The notes under the pieces: generated by a model | Databases searched by the model: none | Told to the model about the DNA's origin: nothing | Seen by the model: the letters and a program-made list of their open reading frames with translations, nothing else | Made by a program: the position numbers and the translations under genes | Part shown: piece after piece, positions 26,986 to 35,741 of the stretch | Numbering within the stretch: the first letter of the stretch is position 1 | How the letters are laid out: every line of letters starts with the position of its first letter | Source of the DNA: Mucilaginibacter aurantiaciroseus | GTDB lineage: Bacteria > Bacteroidota > Bacteroidia > Sphingobacteriales > Sphingobacteriaceae | Assembly (NCBI RefSeq): GCF_024055595.1 | Contig: NZ_JAMXOF010000002.1 | Span: 744,001 to 808,000, forward strand | Direction: 5' to 3' | DNA: 64,000 bases

Positions 26986-27046
26986 AGACGTTAAGTATCG
27001 CGTTTCTACAAAAATCGATAATGTAGAAACGCGATACTTCGCGTCT
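26986..27046. repeat. long hairpin, AAGTATCGCGTTTCTAC family
   Basis: A perfect 17-bp stem (26993-27009 with 27023-27039) around a 13-nt loop, extended after a 2-nt mismatch by AGACG/CGTCT. One arm recurs at 30749-30767 as GTAGACACGCGATACTTCG with a single change. It follows amt by 34 nt. Confidence 0.75.
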
Positions 27047-27067
27047 TTAAACATGCCGAAACTTTTG

Positions 27068-27187
27068 GTTCGTTTTTGTGGCTAAAACAAAGAAATGGCG
27101 TAGCTTTTTGAGTGCCAAAACAAAAATAAACACATTACAAAAAAATAAACATCCATAGGCTTATATACTTAGAATTGCCATTCCTAA
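27068..27187. repeat. dispersed intergenic repeat, copy 2
   Basis: Collinear with 2451-2565 in short conserved blocks ending in TGCCATTCCTAA. Together with the hairpin before it and the element after it, it fills the 346-nt gap between amt and the amidase gene. Confidence 0.65.
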
Positions 27188-27258
27188 TAGAGCTTTAATC
27201 GACGGCTTTTCTATCGAGGATTGCCACGCTATCGCTCGCAATGACCCGCGGAAAGATA

Positions 27259-27290
27259 GCGACGAATGGTTCGACAGGCTCACCATCACA
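27259..27290 (-). repeat. GAACCATTCGTCGC repeat, copy 1
   Basis: On the minus strand this 32-nt text matches 46612-46643 on the plus strand except at about four positions. It starts 8 nt beyond the stop codon of the amidase gene. The preceding bases (27222-27246) carry an ATTGCC...GCAATGAC inverted repeat. Confidence 0.75.
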
Positions 27291-27297
27291 ATTGTGG

Positions 27298-28086
27298 TTA
27301 CTTATATAACTCAGGTTTAAACCTTTTCGCTAATAGGCCTGTTGCTTTTTCGGTATCGATATCTGCCACCACAACACCGGCATGGCCGTAGGGCTGGTGT
27401 GCAACGCAAACGCCATCGGGCGCAATGATGGAACTGGTAGATTCCTGGAATTTCATGGCGTAGCCCACGCTGGCAAAGTAAATGGTGTTTTCCAGCGCGC
27501 GCATCATCATGGCTTTTTCGTAGTAGGGGCTGTGGCTGTCGCCCCAGTCGGTTATTTGTTTGCCGGTTGCATCGCTGCCGGTAAGGTGCGGGTGGAAAAC
27601 CACCTGCGCGCCTTCACGTGCCGCCCATCTTACAGATTCGGGGTAGCGGAAACCTTCGTGGCAAATGGTGATGCCGAATTTAAGGCCGTTCACTTCAAAA
27701 AGGCTGCGCTGTGTTCCAGGCACCCAAAAATTATCTTCGCTTGGGTCTAACTGATTTTTGGTTTGATAACCCAGCACCTCGCCCGTTGGCGATATCACAT
27801 GCGCGGTATTTAAAAACCGGTCTTCCTCGTAACAATCCATTGGGATGATAATGGCGATGGCATTAGCAGCCGCTATTTCGCACACTTTGTTTAACGCATC
27901 CAATAATTGCTGATGTGTGGCTTTCTCCGGTTTATGGTCGGTAAGCGGGTAGCCGGGAATAAATGATTCGGGGAAGCATACAATTACAGCGCCTTGCTGC
28001 GCTGCATCTCTTGAAAGATGATCAACCTGGTTTAAACCATCCCGGATGGATGTGGGAAAAGTAGGAGAGGCAAGGGCTATTTTCAT
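27298..28086 (-). CDS. carbon-nitrogen hydrolase (nitrilase superfamily)
   Basis: Cytoplasmic amidase/nitrilase-superfamily enzyme of 262 residues. The Glu-Lys-Cys triad is visible: Glu40 in CFPESFIPGYPL, a Lys in the GYQTKNQLDPSED region, and Cys in GITICHEGFRYPES. Such enzymes hydrolyse amides, nitriles or ureido compounds; the substrate is not deducible, and branches such as omega-amidase or N-carbamoyl hydrolases are possible. It is transcribed alone, opposite to amt and the PurF-like gene. Confidence 0.88.
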   Translation of the reverse strand: MKIALASPTFPTSIRDGLNQVDHLSRDAAQQGAVIVCFPESFIPGYPLTDHKPEKATHQQLLDALNKVCEIAAANAIAIIIPMDCYEEDRFLNTAHVISPTGEVLGYQTKNQLDPSEDNFWVPGTQRSLFEVNGLKFGITICHEGFRYPESVRWAAREGAQVVFHPHLTGSDATGKQITDWGDSHSPYYEKAMMMRALENTIYFASVGYAMKFQESTSSIIAPDGVCVAHQPYGHAGVVVADIDTEKATGLLAKRFKPELYK

Positions 28087-28126
28087 GCAGGTGAATTTAA
28101 GGAATTGTTTTTTATAGTTTGCGGAA

Positions 28127-28283
28127 TTTACTCACCCCGCTGCACTTCGTGCGCGACCGTTTCTGCTGAGCAAAGAGGGTGAGGGAAAAAGCCCCTCCGG
28201 AGGAGAGGGCGCTAAAAGCTTTATCCTCTTTCCGCCAACAGCGAAGATGGGTAACCGGGCGAAGAAACGACCGGGTGAGTAAA
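28127..28283. mobile_element. MITE-like element with 11-bp terminal inverted repeats
   Basis: TTTACTCACCC at 28127-28137 and its exact complement GGGTGAGTAAA at 28273-28283 bound a 157-nt non-coding segment containing smaller palindromes, including CCCCTCCGGAGGAG. The left half matches 8115-8174 (reversed) and 39744-39806. No transposase is present and no target duplication is obvious, so calling it a MITE is inference. Confidence 0.45.
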
Positions 28284-28321
28284 AACACCCGCAAGGCTTG
28301 TTTAACATAATAACAGTTTTT

Positions 28322-28442
28322 GGGTAGCCCCGATGGGGCATATCTGCTTAGTTAATGAGTGTACTAATGTTTACGCATCAATGCCCCATCGGGGCTACCG
28401 CTTTGTAGGAAGCGTTTTCTTGTTTTTTGCTCCGTAGGAGTT
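28322..28442. repeat. REPIN-like pair of GCCCCATCGGGGC hairpins
   Basis: GGTAGCCCCGATGGGGCAT at 28322-28340 is exactly inverted as ATGCCCCATCGGGGCTACC at 28381-28399; each half also folds on its own (GCCCC-ATC-GGGGC). The right half continues as CGCTTTGTAGGAA and then a small hairpin, CTCCGTAGGAG (28431-28441). The same series occurs at 60262-60330 beside the transposase remnant. Confidence 0.8.
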
Positions 28443-28704
28443 ATCCTTATCGGCACAACCGCTCATCCATAAACCCGATAGGAGCGGATACCTGCACCTG
28501 CGCCCGCCCTGACAGGAGGACCAACGCTCTTTAAAACTCTATTATTTTTTTAACGGGTAAATCAGGTTTAAACAATAATCGTCCCAATCCCATAAATTCC
28601 GGTTCAGGCAATCCCTGAAATCCGCTTATCCCGGTCTACTTTTCCACACTATAAAAAATACTAACTAATGACAATATGTTTAAACACTATATAAGATAAA
28701 ATTT
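28443..28704. other. gene-free stretch upstream of the PurF-like gene
   Basis: Part of the 643-nt gap. It contains repeat-like text (AATCC-rich 28590-28640, AGGAGCGGATACC near 28480) but no open frame that looks coding. Confidence 0.5.
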
Positions 28705-28712
28705 TACCTTTG
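28705..28712 (+). promoter_or_regulatory. -7 element for the PurF-like gene
   Basis: TACCTTTG fits TAnnTTTG exactly and stands 17 nt before the ATG, predicting a start near 28719. A clear -33 motif is not seen. Confidence 0.55.
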
Positions 28713-28729
28713 CATCCTCATCCCAAATC

Positions 28730-30637
28730 ATGAGCGATCAGATTAAACATGAATGCGGTGTGGCATTTATCCGCCTTTTAAAGCCACTCTCTTTTTATCA
28801 GAAAAAGTACGGGACTGCCCTGTACGGACTAAACAAGCTTTACCTTTTAATGGAAAAACAGCACAATCGCGGCCAAGATGGCGCGGGCGTTGCTACCATT
28901 AAACTGGATATTGAGCCTGGGAAGCGGTACATAAGCAGGCACCGGTCAATGGCGAGTAACGCTGTTGCTGATATCTTCGAATATATCCAGAAAAAGTTTG
29001 CTGAGATACAGAAAGAAACGCCTGAAAAAATGGCTGATACCGAATGGCTCAAAGAGCACGTAAGCTTTACAGGCGAAGTGTTGTTGGGCCATTTGCGTTA
29101 TGGTACCCACGGTAAAAACAGTATCGAAAACTGCCACCCCTTTCTGCGCCAAAATAACTGGATGACCCGTAACCTGGTTATTGCCGGTAACTTCAACATG
29201 ACTAATGTTGATGAACTGCTGCAGCAATTGTACGACCTTGGCCAGCACCCTAAAGAAAAGGCCGATACGGTGACCGTTCTTGAAAAAATGGGCCACTTTA
29301 TTGACACCGAGGTACAGGGCTTGTTTGACCAGTACAAACGCGAAGGTCTTGATGATAACGCCCAAATTAGCAAGTTGATTGCTAACGATATGGATGTTGC
29401 CAAGATCTTGAGAAAATCGGCCAAAAACTGGGATGGTGGTTATACGATTGCAGGCATATTGGGCCACGGCGATGCATTTGTAATGCGCGACCCGGTTGGC
29501 ATCCGCCCGGCTTACTATTATTATAACGACGAGATTGTAGTGGCCGCCTCTGAGCGCCCCGCTATCATGACAGCCTTTAACATCCCTATTGAGGAGATCA
29601 AGGAGATAAAACCTGGTCATGCCCTCATTGTTAAAAAAGATGGTAAGATAACCGAGGATATGTTTAGCGAGCCGTTAGAAAAAAAAGCATGTTCTTTCGA
29701 GCGCATCTATTTTTCTCGTGGCAGCGATGCTTCTATCTATAAAGAGCGTAAACAGCTTGGCAGGTTGCTTTGTCCGCAGATATTGGATGCGGTAGAGAAC
29801 GACGTTAAGAACACCGTATTCTCCTACATACCAAATACCGCTGAGGTGGCCTTTTATGGTATGGTGGAGGGGATTCACAAATACATCAAAAAATACCAGC
29901 GCGACAGGCTCCTGAACCGCGACGATAAAATTAGCGAAGAAGAATTGACAGAAGTTTTGGCACTTGCCCCACGTGTGGAGAAGATTGCAATTAAAGATGT
30001 TAAGCTCCGCACCTTTATTACCCAGGATGCCGACCGCAGCGAAATGGTTGCCCACGTTTACGATACCACTTACGGTTTAATAAACAAAGACGCCGATACG
30101 TTGGTGGTATTGGATGACTCCATCGTACGTGGTACTACTTTAAAACAAAGCATCCTGAAGATACTTGACCGCCTTGGCCCTAAAAAAGTTGTGGTGGTAT
30201 CATCTGCCCCGCAGATCCGTTACCCGGATTGTTACGGTATAGATATGTCGCGCATGGGCGAGTTTGTGGCTTTTGAGGCTGCAATTAGCCTGTTAAAAGA
30301 GCAGGGCAAAGAGAACATCATTGTTGAGGTTTACCAGAAATGTAAGGATAGCTCTAAACTGGCTAAAGAGGATGTAGAGAACTATGTAAAAGCCATCTAC
30401 GCGCCATTTACGAACCAGGAGATTTCTGACCGTATTGCCAAGATCATCACTCCGCCAAACATCACTGCCAAGGTACAAGTGATTTATCAAACCCTTGATA
30501 ACCTGCACATAGCTTGCCCTGACCATGCCGGCGACTGGTACTTTAGCGGCAATTACCCAACCCCGGGCGGTAACAAGGTAGTAAACCGCGCCTTTGTTAA
30601 CTGGATGGAAGGTAATAACCAAAGGGCTTATATGTAA
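28730..30637 (+). CDS. amidophosphoribosyltransferase-like class II glutamine amidotransferase
   Basis: PurF-type enzyme of 635 residues, longer than the common 470-510. The glutaminase nucleophile is Cys9 in HECGVAFI, preceded by a short propeptide-like segment that would need removal to expose it. NRGQDGAGVATI and the GHLRYGTHG segment are typical of the Ntn domain. The phosphoribosyltransferase PRPP motif VVLDDSIVRGTT is near residue 460. Normal PurF catalyses the first committed step of purine synthesis. The extra length is in the linker around 330-440 and the C terminus. Long forms of this type are known in Bacteroidota, but whether this is the main PurF or a paralogue cannot be told here. 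Confidence 0.87.
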   Translation: MSDQIKHECGVAFIRLLKPLSFYQKKYGTALYGLNKLYLLMEKQHNRGQDGAGVATIKLDIEPGKRYISRHRSMASNAVADIFEYIQKKFAEIQKETPEKMADTEWLKEHVSFTGEVLLGHLRYGTHGKNSIENCHPFLRQNNWMTRNLVIAGNFNMTNVDELLQQLYDLGQHPKEKADTVTVLEKMGHFIDTEVQGLFDQYKREGLDDNAQISKLIANDMDVAKILRKSAKNWDGGYTIAGILGHGDAFVMRDPVGIRPAYYYYNDEIVVAASERPAIMTAFNIPIEEIKEIKPGHALIVKKDGKITEDMFSEPLEKKACSFERIYFSRGSDASIYKERKQLGRLLCPQILDAVENDVKNTVFSYIPNTAEVAFYGMVEGIHKYIKKYQRDRLLNRDDKISEEELTEVLALAPRVEKIAIKDVKLRTFITQDADRSEMVAHVYDTTYGLINKDADTLVVLDDSIVRGTTLKQSILKILDRLGPKKVVVVSSAPQIRYPDCYGIDMSRMGEFVAFEAAISLLKEQGKENIIVEVYQKCKDSSKLAKEDVENYVKAIYAPFTNQEISDRIAKIITPPNITAKVQVIYQTLDNLHIACPDHAGDWYFSGNYPTPGGNKVVNRAFVNWMEGNNQRAYM

Positions 30638-30654
30638 AGATTAGTGGTTGGTGT

Positions 30655-30670
30655 CCCGATAGTTATCGGG
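30655..30670. repeat. CCCGATA-N2-TATCGGG palindrome, copy 1
   Basis: A short palindrome between a stop codon and a terminator. Related copies are at 34583-34596 and, degenerate, 39684-39700. Confidence 0.7.
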
Positions 30671-30701
30671 AAGAGATTAGTTGCCAAATCTTTAAAATAT
30701 C

Positions 30702-30732
30702 AAGAGCGATAGATTTCTATTGCTCTTTTTTG
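30702..30732 (+). terminator. intrinsic terminator after the PurF-like gene
   Basis: AAGAGCGATAG pairs with CTATTGCTCTT (one G-U pair) and is followed by TTTTTTG. It lies 65 nt after the stop. Confidence 0.8.
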
Positions 30733-30792
30733 TTTACAATGTTTTTTCGTAGACACGCGATACTTCGTTTTTCTAAGCCCCAGAATGGTTGC

Positions 30793-31449
30793 TTAACTAA
30801 CCGCCGGTGCCGAAAATATAAAGTGGGTAACCAACCGGTCAATCAAAAGTAAGGAAGCAATGATCAATGCTATACCGGCAACTTCGTTTAGGCGGTGTAC
30901 AAATTTAGGGGAGATCTTCTCGCGGAGTTTGTTGGCGTAAAAGGCCTTTACAGAATCAAGCCCAAATTGGATGATGAGTATGGTGAGGAACATGACCGCT
31001 ATTTTGGCCGACCGGTGGTGAACGCCTGCGTGAAACTGGGTACTGGCTACGCCGATAACCACCGTCCAATGCAGTAGCACGGTTGGGTTAAAAATGCACA
31101 TCACAAAGCCTTTAAAAAAATAGCCCGCGTGGTTTATTTTGGTGGGGATGGTATTGTTGTAATTAACATCGGCCTTTTTAAAGATGTAGTAGATACCGAT
31201 GGTGAACAGAATGATACTGCCAACAATGCCCGCTATGGTTTTATCATATGCAGATACATCAAAGTATTGCGACCCAAAAAGGATGGCGCCCACGAAAACC
31301 ATATCGCTGGTTACTACGCCAAGGGCAAGTGATAAACCGGCATGAAACCCTTTTTCAATACTGGTTTTTATGAGAGCAAAAAAGACAGGGCCTGTTATAA
31401 ACGTGAGCACTAATCCAAATCCAATTCCCGAAATAATGGCTTCTATCAT
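30793..31449 (-). CDS. LysE-family amino-acid exporter
   Basis: LysE/RhtB-type translocator of 218 residues with six predicted helices. The N-terminal signature GFGLVLTFITGPVFFALIKT and the following SLALGVVTSDMVFVGAIL are diagnostic, and a GFVMCIFNPTVLLHW segment marks helix 4. Members export amino acids or related solutes from the cytoplasm; the substrate is unknown. It is a lone minus-strand gene between the PurF-like gene and the sugar permease. Confidence 0.9.
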   Translation of the reverse strand: MIEAIISGIGFGLVLTFITGPVFFALIKTSIEKGFHAGLSLALGVVTSDMVFVGAILFGSQYFDVSAYDKTIAGIVGSIILFTIGIYYIFKKADVNYNNTIPTKINHAGYFFKGFVMCIFNPTVLLHWTVVIGVASTQFHAGVHHRSAKIAVMFLTILIIQFGLDSVKAFYANKLREKISPKFVHRLNEVAGIALIIASLLLIDRLVTHFIFSAPAVS

Positions 31450-31639
31450 TATGTAGGCTTATATATCCTGTTTTTCCCTACAGGTAAAAAATCAGGACAC
31501 TAATATGCGACTTTTATCTGTTAAACAACAAAACTTAATGCTTGGATTTATATTTTGAAAATTTTATAGCCATAATTATAAAATTTGATTTATGTTTAGT
31601 GTTTCAAACACACCAATTAGTATTAACCTTAATTAAACA

Positions 31640-33250
31640 ATGGCACAAGACAACTCAAAGAGTAATGGTTCGGCTTTATATACCATCATTACCGTGTTTT
31701 TCTTTTGGGGCTTTTTAGCAGCTTCGAATGGTATTTTTATCCCTTTTTGTAAAGCACACTTCAGCTTAACACAGTTCGAATCTCAACTGATAGATTTTAC
31801 TTTTTACGGTGGCTATTTCATCGGTTCGTTAATACTTTACTTTGCTTCATCGGCAACCAAAGTAGATATACTTAATAAGATAGGGTATAAGAACGGTATC
31901 ATTTACGGTCTTTTAATCTCGGCTGTAGGCGCGCTGATCATGATTCCGGCTATCAACTCGGGTTCGTTCGCATTCATCTTATTCACTTTCTTTGTTATCG
32001 CATTAGGTTTCTCGTTACAGCAAACAGCTGCCAACCCGTTTGTGGTGGCGCTTGGTAGCCCCGAGACCGGTACCCACCGCTTAAACTTTGCGGGTGGTGT
32101 AAATAACTTTGGTAGTATCTGGGGCCCGGTAATTGTGGGTTTCGTGCTGTTTGGCTCGGCATCGGCAAAGATTCCGGCATCTGAGGTTAAAATAGCATCG
32201 GTAAATACCTTATATATTATCCTTGCTGTGTTGTTCCTGGCAGTTGCTTTGTTTTTCTGGCTATCAAAACTACCAAGCGTAACCAGCGACGAAAAGATAG
32301 AACCAAGCAACAAAGCGAACACTCCGCTGGGTATCATATTTGTGGCGTTCCTGCTTATTTTAGCTGCAACCCCGCTTGCACAAGCTACAGGAATCCATAA
32401 ACAATATTTTGTTTATGCTTCTTTAGCCATCATCTTATTCACTCTTGTAGGCACATCATCTGCAGCCGGTAAAGGCGGCCAGGGTTGGGGCGCTATGCAA
32501 TACCCGCAGTTGGTTTACGGTATGCTTGCCATATTTACTTACGTAGGTGTTGAGGTTACTATCCAAAGTAACATGGGTGCGTTATTAGAAACTCCTGCCT
32601 TTGGTAATTTTAAAACCGACCAGGTAGCGCCGTTTATCTCATTATACTGGGGTAGCTTAATGGTAGGCCGCTGGACGGGTGCCATTGCGGCGTTCAGTCT
32701 TTCAAAAGCAACTAAATTGATCTTAACCATCGTTATTCCATTTGTAGCATTTGGTGTGGTACTTATTGTTAACCGTATCAGCGGTACCGATGTTAGTATG
32801 CTTTACCCATACGCAGGTTGTGTAGCTTTATTGGTTATTGGCTTCCTGATGGGTAACCAAAAACCGGTACGTACACTGGCTATTTTCGGCATACTGGGTG
32901 CTGTATTTATGGTGATCGGCTTAATGACTACAGGCATGGTTGCGGTATTCGCATTTATTAGCGGTGGCTTATGCTGCTCTATCATGTGGCCATCCATCTT
33001 CTCATTATCGGTTACCGGTTTGGGTAAATACACCAGCCAGGGCTCGGCATTTTTGATCATGATGATCCTGGGTGGTTCAATTATTCCACCGGTACAGGGT
33101 ATCCTTGCCGATGGTATTGGTATCCACAAATCATACATTATCCCGGTTATTGGGTTTGCTTACCTTGCATTTTTTGCATTTAAAGCCGGCGCCATCCTTA
33201 AAAAACAAGGTATCGACGTTGACAACTTGGAAGCAGGCGGAGGACACTAA
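31640..33250 (+). CDS. sugar MFS transporter (FHS / fucose-permease type)
   Basis: Major facilitator permease of 536 residues with 12 or more helices, of the fucose:H+ symporter-like group. Clues are the N terminus ([20 protein letters not shown]), the [13 protein letters not shown] segment and [16 protein letters not shown]; the N-P and G-G-x-N patterns are characteristic of this subfamily. It is somewhat longer than the usual 410-440, with an extra helical stretch near 215-290. Neighbouring genes give no catabolic context, so the sugar is unknown. Confidence 0.9.
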   Translation: MAQDNSKSNGSALYTIITVFFFWGFLAASNGIFIPFCKAHFSLTQFESQLIDFTFYGGYFIGSLILYFASSATKVDILNKIGYKNGIIYGLLISAVGALIMIPAINSGSFAFILFTFFVIALGFSLQQTAANPFVVALGSPETGTHRLNFAGGVNNFGSIWGPVIVGFVLFGSASAKIPASEVKIASVNTLYIILAVLFLAVALFFWLSKLPSVTSDEKIEPSNKANTPLGIIFVAFLLILAATPLAQATGIHKQYFVYASLAIILFTLVGTSSAAGKGGQGWGAMQYPQLVYGMLAIFTYVGVEVTIQSNMGALLETPAFGNFKTDQVAPFISLYWGSLMVGRWTGAIAAFSLSKATKLILTIVIPFVAFGVVLIVNRISGTDVSMLYPYAGCVALLVIGFLMGNQKPVRTLAIFGILGAVFMVIGLMTTGMVAVFAFISGGLCCSIMWPSIFSLSVTGLGKYTSQGSAFLIMMILGGSIIPPVQGILADGIGIHKSYIIPVIGFAYLAFFAFKAGAILKKQGIDVDNLEAGGGH

Positions 33251-33269
33251 TTTTTATTGTCTGAACTCG

Positions 33270-33317
33270 AATTAAGCGAATTAATTGAATTTTAGGATTC
33301 TGTTAATTCGCTTAATT
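33270..33317. terminator. inverted repeat after the MFS gene
   Basis: Perfect 15-bp arms AATTAAGCGAATTAA and TTAATTCGCTTAATT around an 18-nt loop. The AT-rich stem is followed by a mildly T-rich stretch. It is a terminator or a dispersed palindrome. Confidence 0.6.
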
Positions 33318-33354
33318 ATTCATTAATTTGATTTCAGATTACCAATGACACAAC

Positions 33355-33828
33355 ATGAAACCAAGTTTCGAACATATTTTTATGAATCTGGCAACCGACC
33401 TGGCCCAACGCTCGCACTGCGTAAAGGCCCAGGTCGGTGCCGTTTTAGCTAAAGACACGCGCATTATATCCATTGGGTATAACGGCCCGCCTGCAGGTAC
33501 CCATAACTGCGACGAGGAGTGGCCTGGGCAAGGCTGCGCCCGCGACTCTAAAGGCAGCTGCTCGCTTGCCCTGCACGCCGAAGAGAACGCCATCCTATAT
33601 GCTGTAAAGAACGGTGCTAACCTGGAAGGCGCTACGTTGTACACCACGCTATCGCCATGCCTGCCCTGCGCAAGGCTGATATTTTCTGCAGGCATCAAAC
33701 ATGTCTATTTCGATAAATCATACGCCCAATATAAAGGCTTAACCAGCGATGAAGGGGTTGATTTTTTGAATAGGTTTGGGGTGAATGCGGTGCAGTTTAC
33801 AGGGGAGGGAAGAGAAACAGGAGGTTAG
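33355..33828 (+). CDS. dCMP deaminase family protein
   Basis: Zinc deoxycytidylate/cytidine deaminase, 157 residues. The zinc site is complete: HAEENAIL with the His ligand and catalytic Glu, and SPCLPCARLI with the two Cys ligands. The inserted CDEEWPGQGCARDSKGSC loop with several Cys is typical of the ComEB/dCMP deaminase group and may bind a second zinc. It would supply dUMP for thymidylate synthesis. Convergent with cmk, another pyrimidine nucleotide enzyme, whose stop is about 30 nt away. Confidence 0.92.
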   Translation: MKPSFEHIFMNLATDLAQRSHCVKAQVGAVLAKDTRIISIGYNGPPAGTHNCDEEWPGQGCARDSKGSCSLALHAEENAILYAVKNGANLEGATLYTTLSPCLPCARLIFSAGIKHVYFDKSYAQYKGLTSDEGVDFLNRFGVNAVQFTGEGRETGG

Positions 33829-33860
33829 GAATCAAGAGGCATGAAACTAAGCCTTCAGCT

Positions 33861-34535
33861 TTATCCTTTTAACGCCTCAATCTTATCCAGTGCGAACTGC
33901 AGCTGCTGCTCGGGGGTGATGTTGGTATTATCTAATATAATAGCATCATCGGCGCGTACAAGGGGGCTTTCCTCGCGGGTGGTGTCCTGGTAATCGCGGT
34001 GGGCGATGTTCTCAAATATATCCTCTAAAGTAACCTCGGGGTTTTTAGCGTGGATCTCGTTATAACGGCGCTCGGCACGGATCTTTGGGTCGGCAGTCAT
34101 GAAGATCTTTAGAGGTGCATGCGGAAATACCGCGGTGCCAATATCGCGGCCATCCATCACAATATTTTTTGATTTACCCATGCGTTGCTGCTGTTTCACC
34201 ATCTCACGGCGCACCTCTTTCAGGGCGGCTACCGCGCTTACCTTTTCGGATACCGGCATCTGGCGGACCTCTTCAGAAACCTCTTCGTCGTTTAAAGTGA
34301 TATGAGTTTCGTAATCGCGCGAGTGGAAATTAAGGTGGATGTTTTTCAGGGCTTCCTCAATTTGGGCGTGATTGGTAAGATCAATATTGTTCCGTAAAAA
34401 ATATAAGGTCACGGCACGGTACATTGCGCCGCTATCCACATAAATATAATGCAGTTTTTTGGCTAATGCCTTGGCCAATGTGCTTTTACCGCATGACGAG
34501 TAGCCGTCGATTGCTACAATAATATTGTTGTTCAT
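33861..34535 (-). CDS. cmk: cytidylate kinase
   Basis: (d)CMP kinase of 224 residues, phosphorylating CMP and dCMP with ATP. The Walker A loop IDGYSSCGKSTLAKALA is at residues 9-25, DSGAMYRAVTLY binds the nucleotide, and the family motif VMDGRDIGTAVFP near 125 is present with RAERRY in the lid. A conserved C-terminal helix completes it. It is oriented against the dCMP deaminase gene and divergent from arfB. Confidence 0.95.
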   Translation of the reverse strand: MNNNIIVAIDGYSSCGKSTLAKALAKKLHYIYVDSGAMYRAVTLYFLRNNIDLTNHAQIEEALKNIHLNFHSRDYETHITLNDEEVSEEVRQMPVSEKVSAVAALKEVRREMVKQQQRMGKSKNIVMDGRDIGTAVFPHAPLKIFMTADPKIRAERRYNEIHAKNPEVTLEDIFENIAHRDYQDTTREESPLVRADDAIILDNTNITPEQQLQFALDKIEALKG

Positions 34536-34582
34536 TAGGTAGCGAAGTTACAATATTTTGGTGAATGGTGAGTAGTTTTGTC

Positions 34583-34596
34583 CCGATAGCTATCGG
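34583..34596. repeat. CCGATAGCTATCGG palindrome, copy 2
   Basis: A perfect 14-nt palindrome in the divergent region between cmk and arfB. The same gap holds a hairpin, GTGGTTG/CAACCAC (34632-34653). See also 30655-30670. Confidence 0.7.
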
Positions 34597-34694
34597 TAAA
34601 GTGGGTGGTAGGATTGGTGCTGATTAATATAGTGGTTGATAAAAAACAACCACTCACCACTTAACCCAATCAACCACTTACTATATTTACACCC

Positions 34695-35105
34695 ATGAAT
34701 TTAACTAAGGCCGACCTGCAAAAAGAAATTTCTTACAAAACATCGCGTAGCGGAGGCAAAGGCGGGCAAAACGTAAACAAGGTATCAACCAAGGTGGAAC
34801 TGCTTTTTAGCATTGAGGACAGTATCCTGTTAATCGATGAAGAAAAACTAACGCTGAACGAAAAGCTGCAAACCCGTTTTAATAAGGATGGCCTGGTACA
34901 AGTGATTTGCGATGAAGAACGCAGCCAATATCTAAATAAAGAGATAGCGGTAAAACGCCTGATCGTACTCATCACCAACGCTCTGCATAAGCCAAAAGCG
35001 CGCAAACCAAGTAAAGTTAGTCGCGCGGCAAAACTGGCCCGGCTTGGCAATAAAAAGATCCAGTCCATCAAAAAAGCTGACCGTAAAAAGAATTTTGATT
35101 TTTAA
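34695..35105 (+). CDS. arfB: alternative ribosome-rescue factor ArfB (YaeJ)
   Basis: Codon-independent peptidyl-tRNA hydrolase that rescues ribosomes stalled at mRNA ends, 136 residues. The catalytic SGGKGGQNVNKV segment is near residue 16-27 with the GGQ tripeptide. The C-terminal tail (about 100-136) is rich in Lys and Arg, as needed to enter the empty mRNA channel. Length rules out a full release factor. A TATATTTA element 10 nt before the ATG is a near match to the phylum -7 sequence. Confidence 0.95.
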   Translation: MNLTKADLQKEISYKTSRSGGKGGQNVNKVSTKVELLFSIEDSILLIDEEKLTLNEKLQTRFNKDGLVQVICDEERSQYLNKEIAVKRLIVLITNALHKPKARKPSKVSRAAKLARLGNKKIQSIKKADRKKNFDF

Positions 35106-35735
35106 TTATTTCCCCTCAAACATATAATCGGTAACCATCTTAATTTCGATCAGCTTGTCGTCCTTAAAAATGTAATAATGCTGAATGCCATCCAGAATAG
35201 AAATGAGTTTGATGGTATTTACAGTTACCGCAGGAGGCTTATTAAACAGTATCTTCAATAACTCATCTTTCGACATTCCAACCCTGATATTATTAAGAAA
35301 GTGAAAGTTGCTATCGCGGATATCGGCAGATATAATTTCCTGATAGTTAGTTTCATCACTTTTATAGAACTTGACAATACTTTTTGAAGTTGTGATTTGC
35401 GTTATGGATGTGCTATCTTGCGCGCCGATATTGCTCAAATGGATATCTTTTACTACTTTGTTTGTAATTGCTTTTTTAATCTCCTGAATATTTCCGTGTC
35501 TGCCAAACGGGTAATATAAGTGAGAGATCCCTGTTACTATTTTTAGGGTATCCGCATTAAAAAGCATTTCTGGAATTTCAACGTCCTGCTTTTGCGAGTT
35601 TTCCAGGAGCTTTCTTAATGACGCTGTATCTGTTTTAATAGCAGTATCTACTGCAATTTTAATATCATTTTGTGCTTTTTGCTTACACGAAAATAGCGCA
35701 CTAAGCATAAGTATAGCTAACGCACCACTCTTCAT
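35106..35735 (-). CDS. hypothetical lipoprotein
   Basis: A 209-residue predicted lipoprotein with a short hydrophobic signal and lipobox ALFSC at residues 13-17, followed by a mixed alpha/beta domain with no motif I recognise. It is AT-rich relative to its neighbours. It follows the LpxR-like gene by 6 nt and so probably shares its transcript. It ends immediately at the arfB stop codon, tail to tail. The function is unknown. Confidence 0.7.
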   Translation of the reverse strand: MKSGALAILMLSALFSCKQKAQNDIKIAVDTAIKTDTASLRKLLENSQKQDVEIPEMLFNADTLKIVTGISHLYYPFGRHGNIQEIKKAITNKVVKDIHLSNIGAQDSTSITQITTSKSIVKFYKSDETNYQEIISADIRDSNFHFLNNIRVGMSKDELLKILFNKPPAVTVNTIKLISILDGIQHYYIFKDDKLIEIKMVTDYMFEGK

Positions 35736-35741
35736 CGATTT

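Noticed and set aside
28112..28341. Two minus-strand ORFs of 60-69 codons
   Set aside because: They overlap the MITE-like element and the REPIN half; the predicted peptides are artefacts of palindromic GC-rich repeats.
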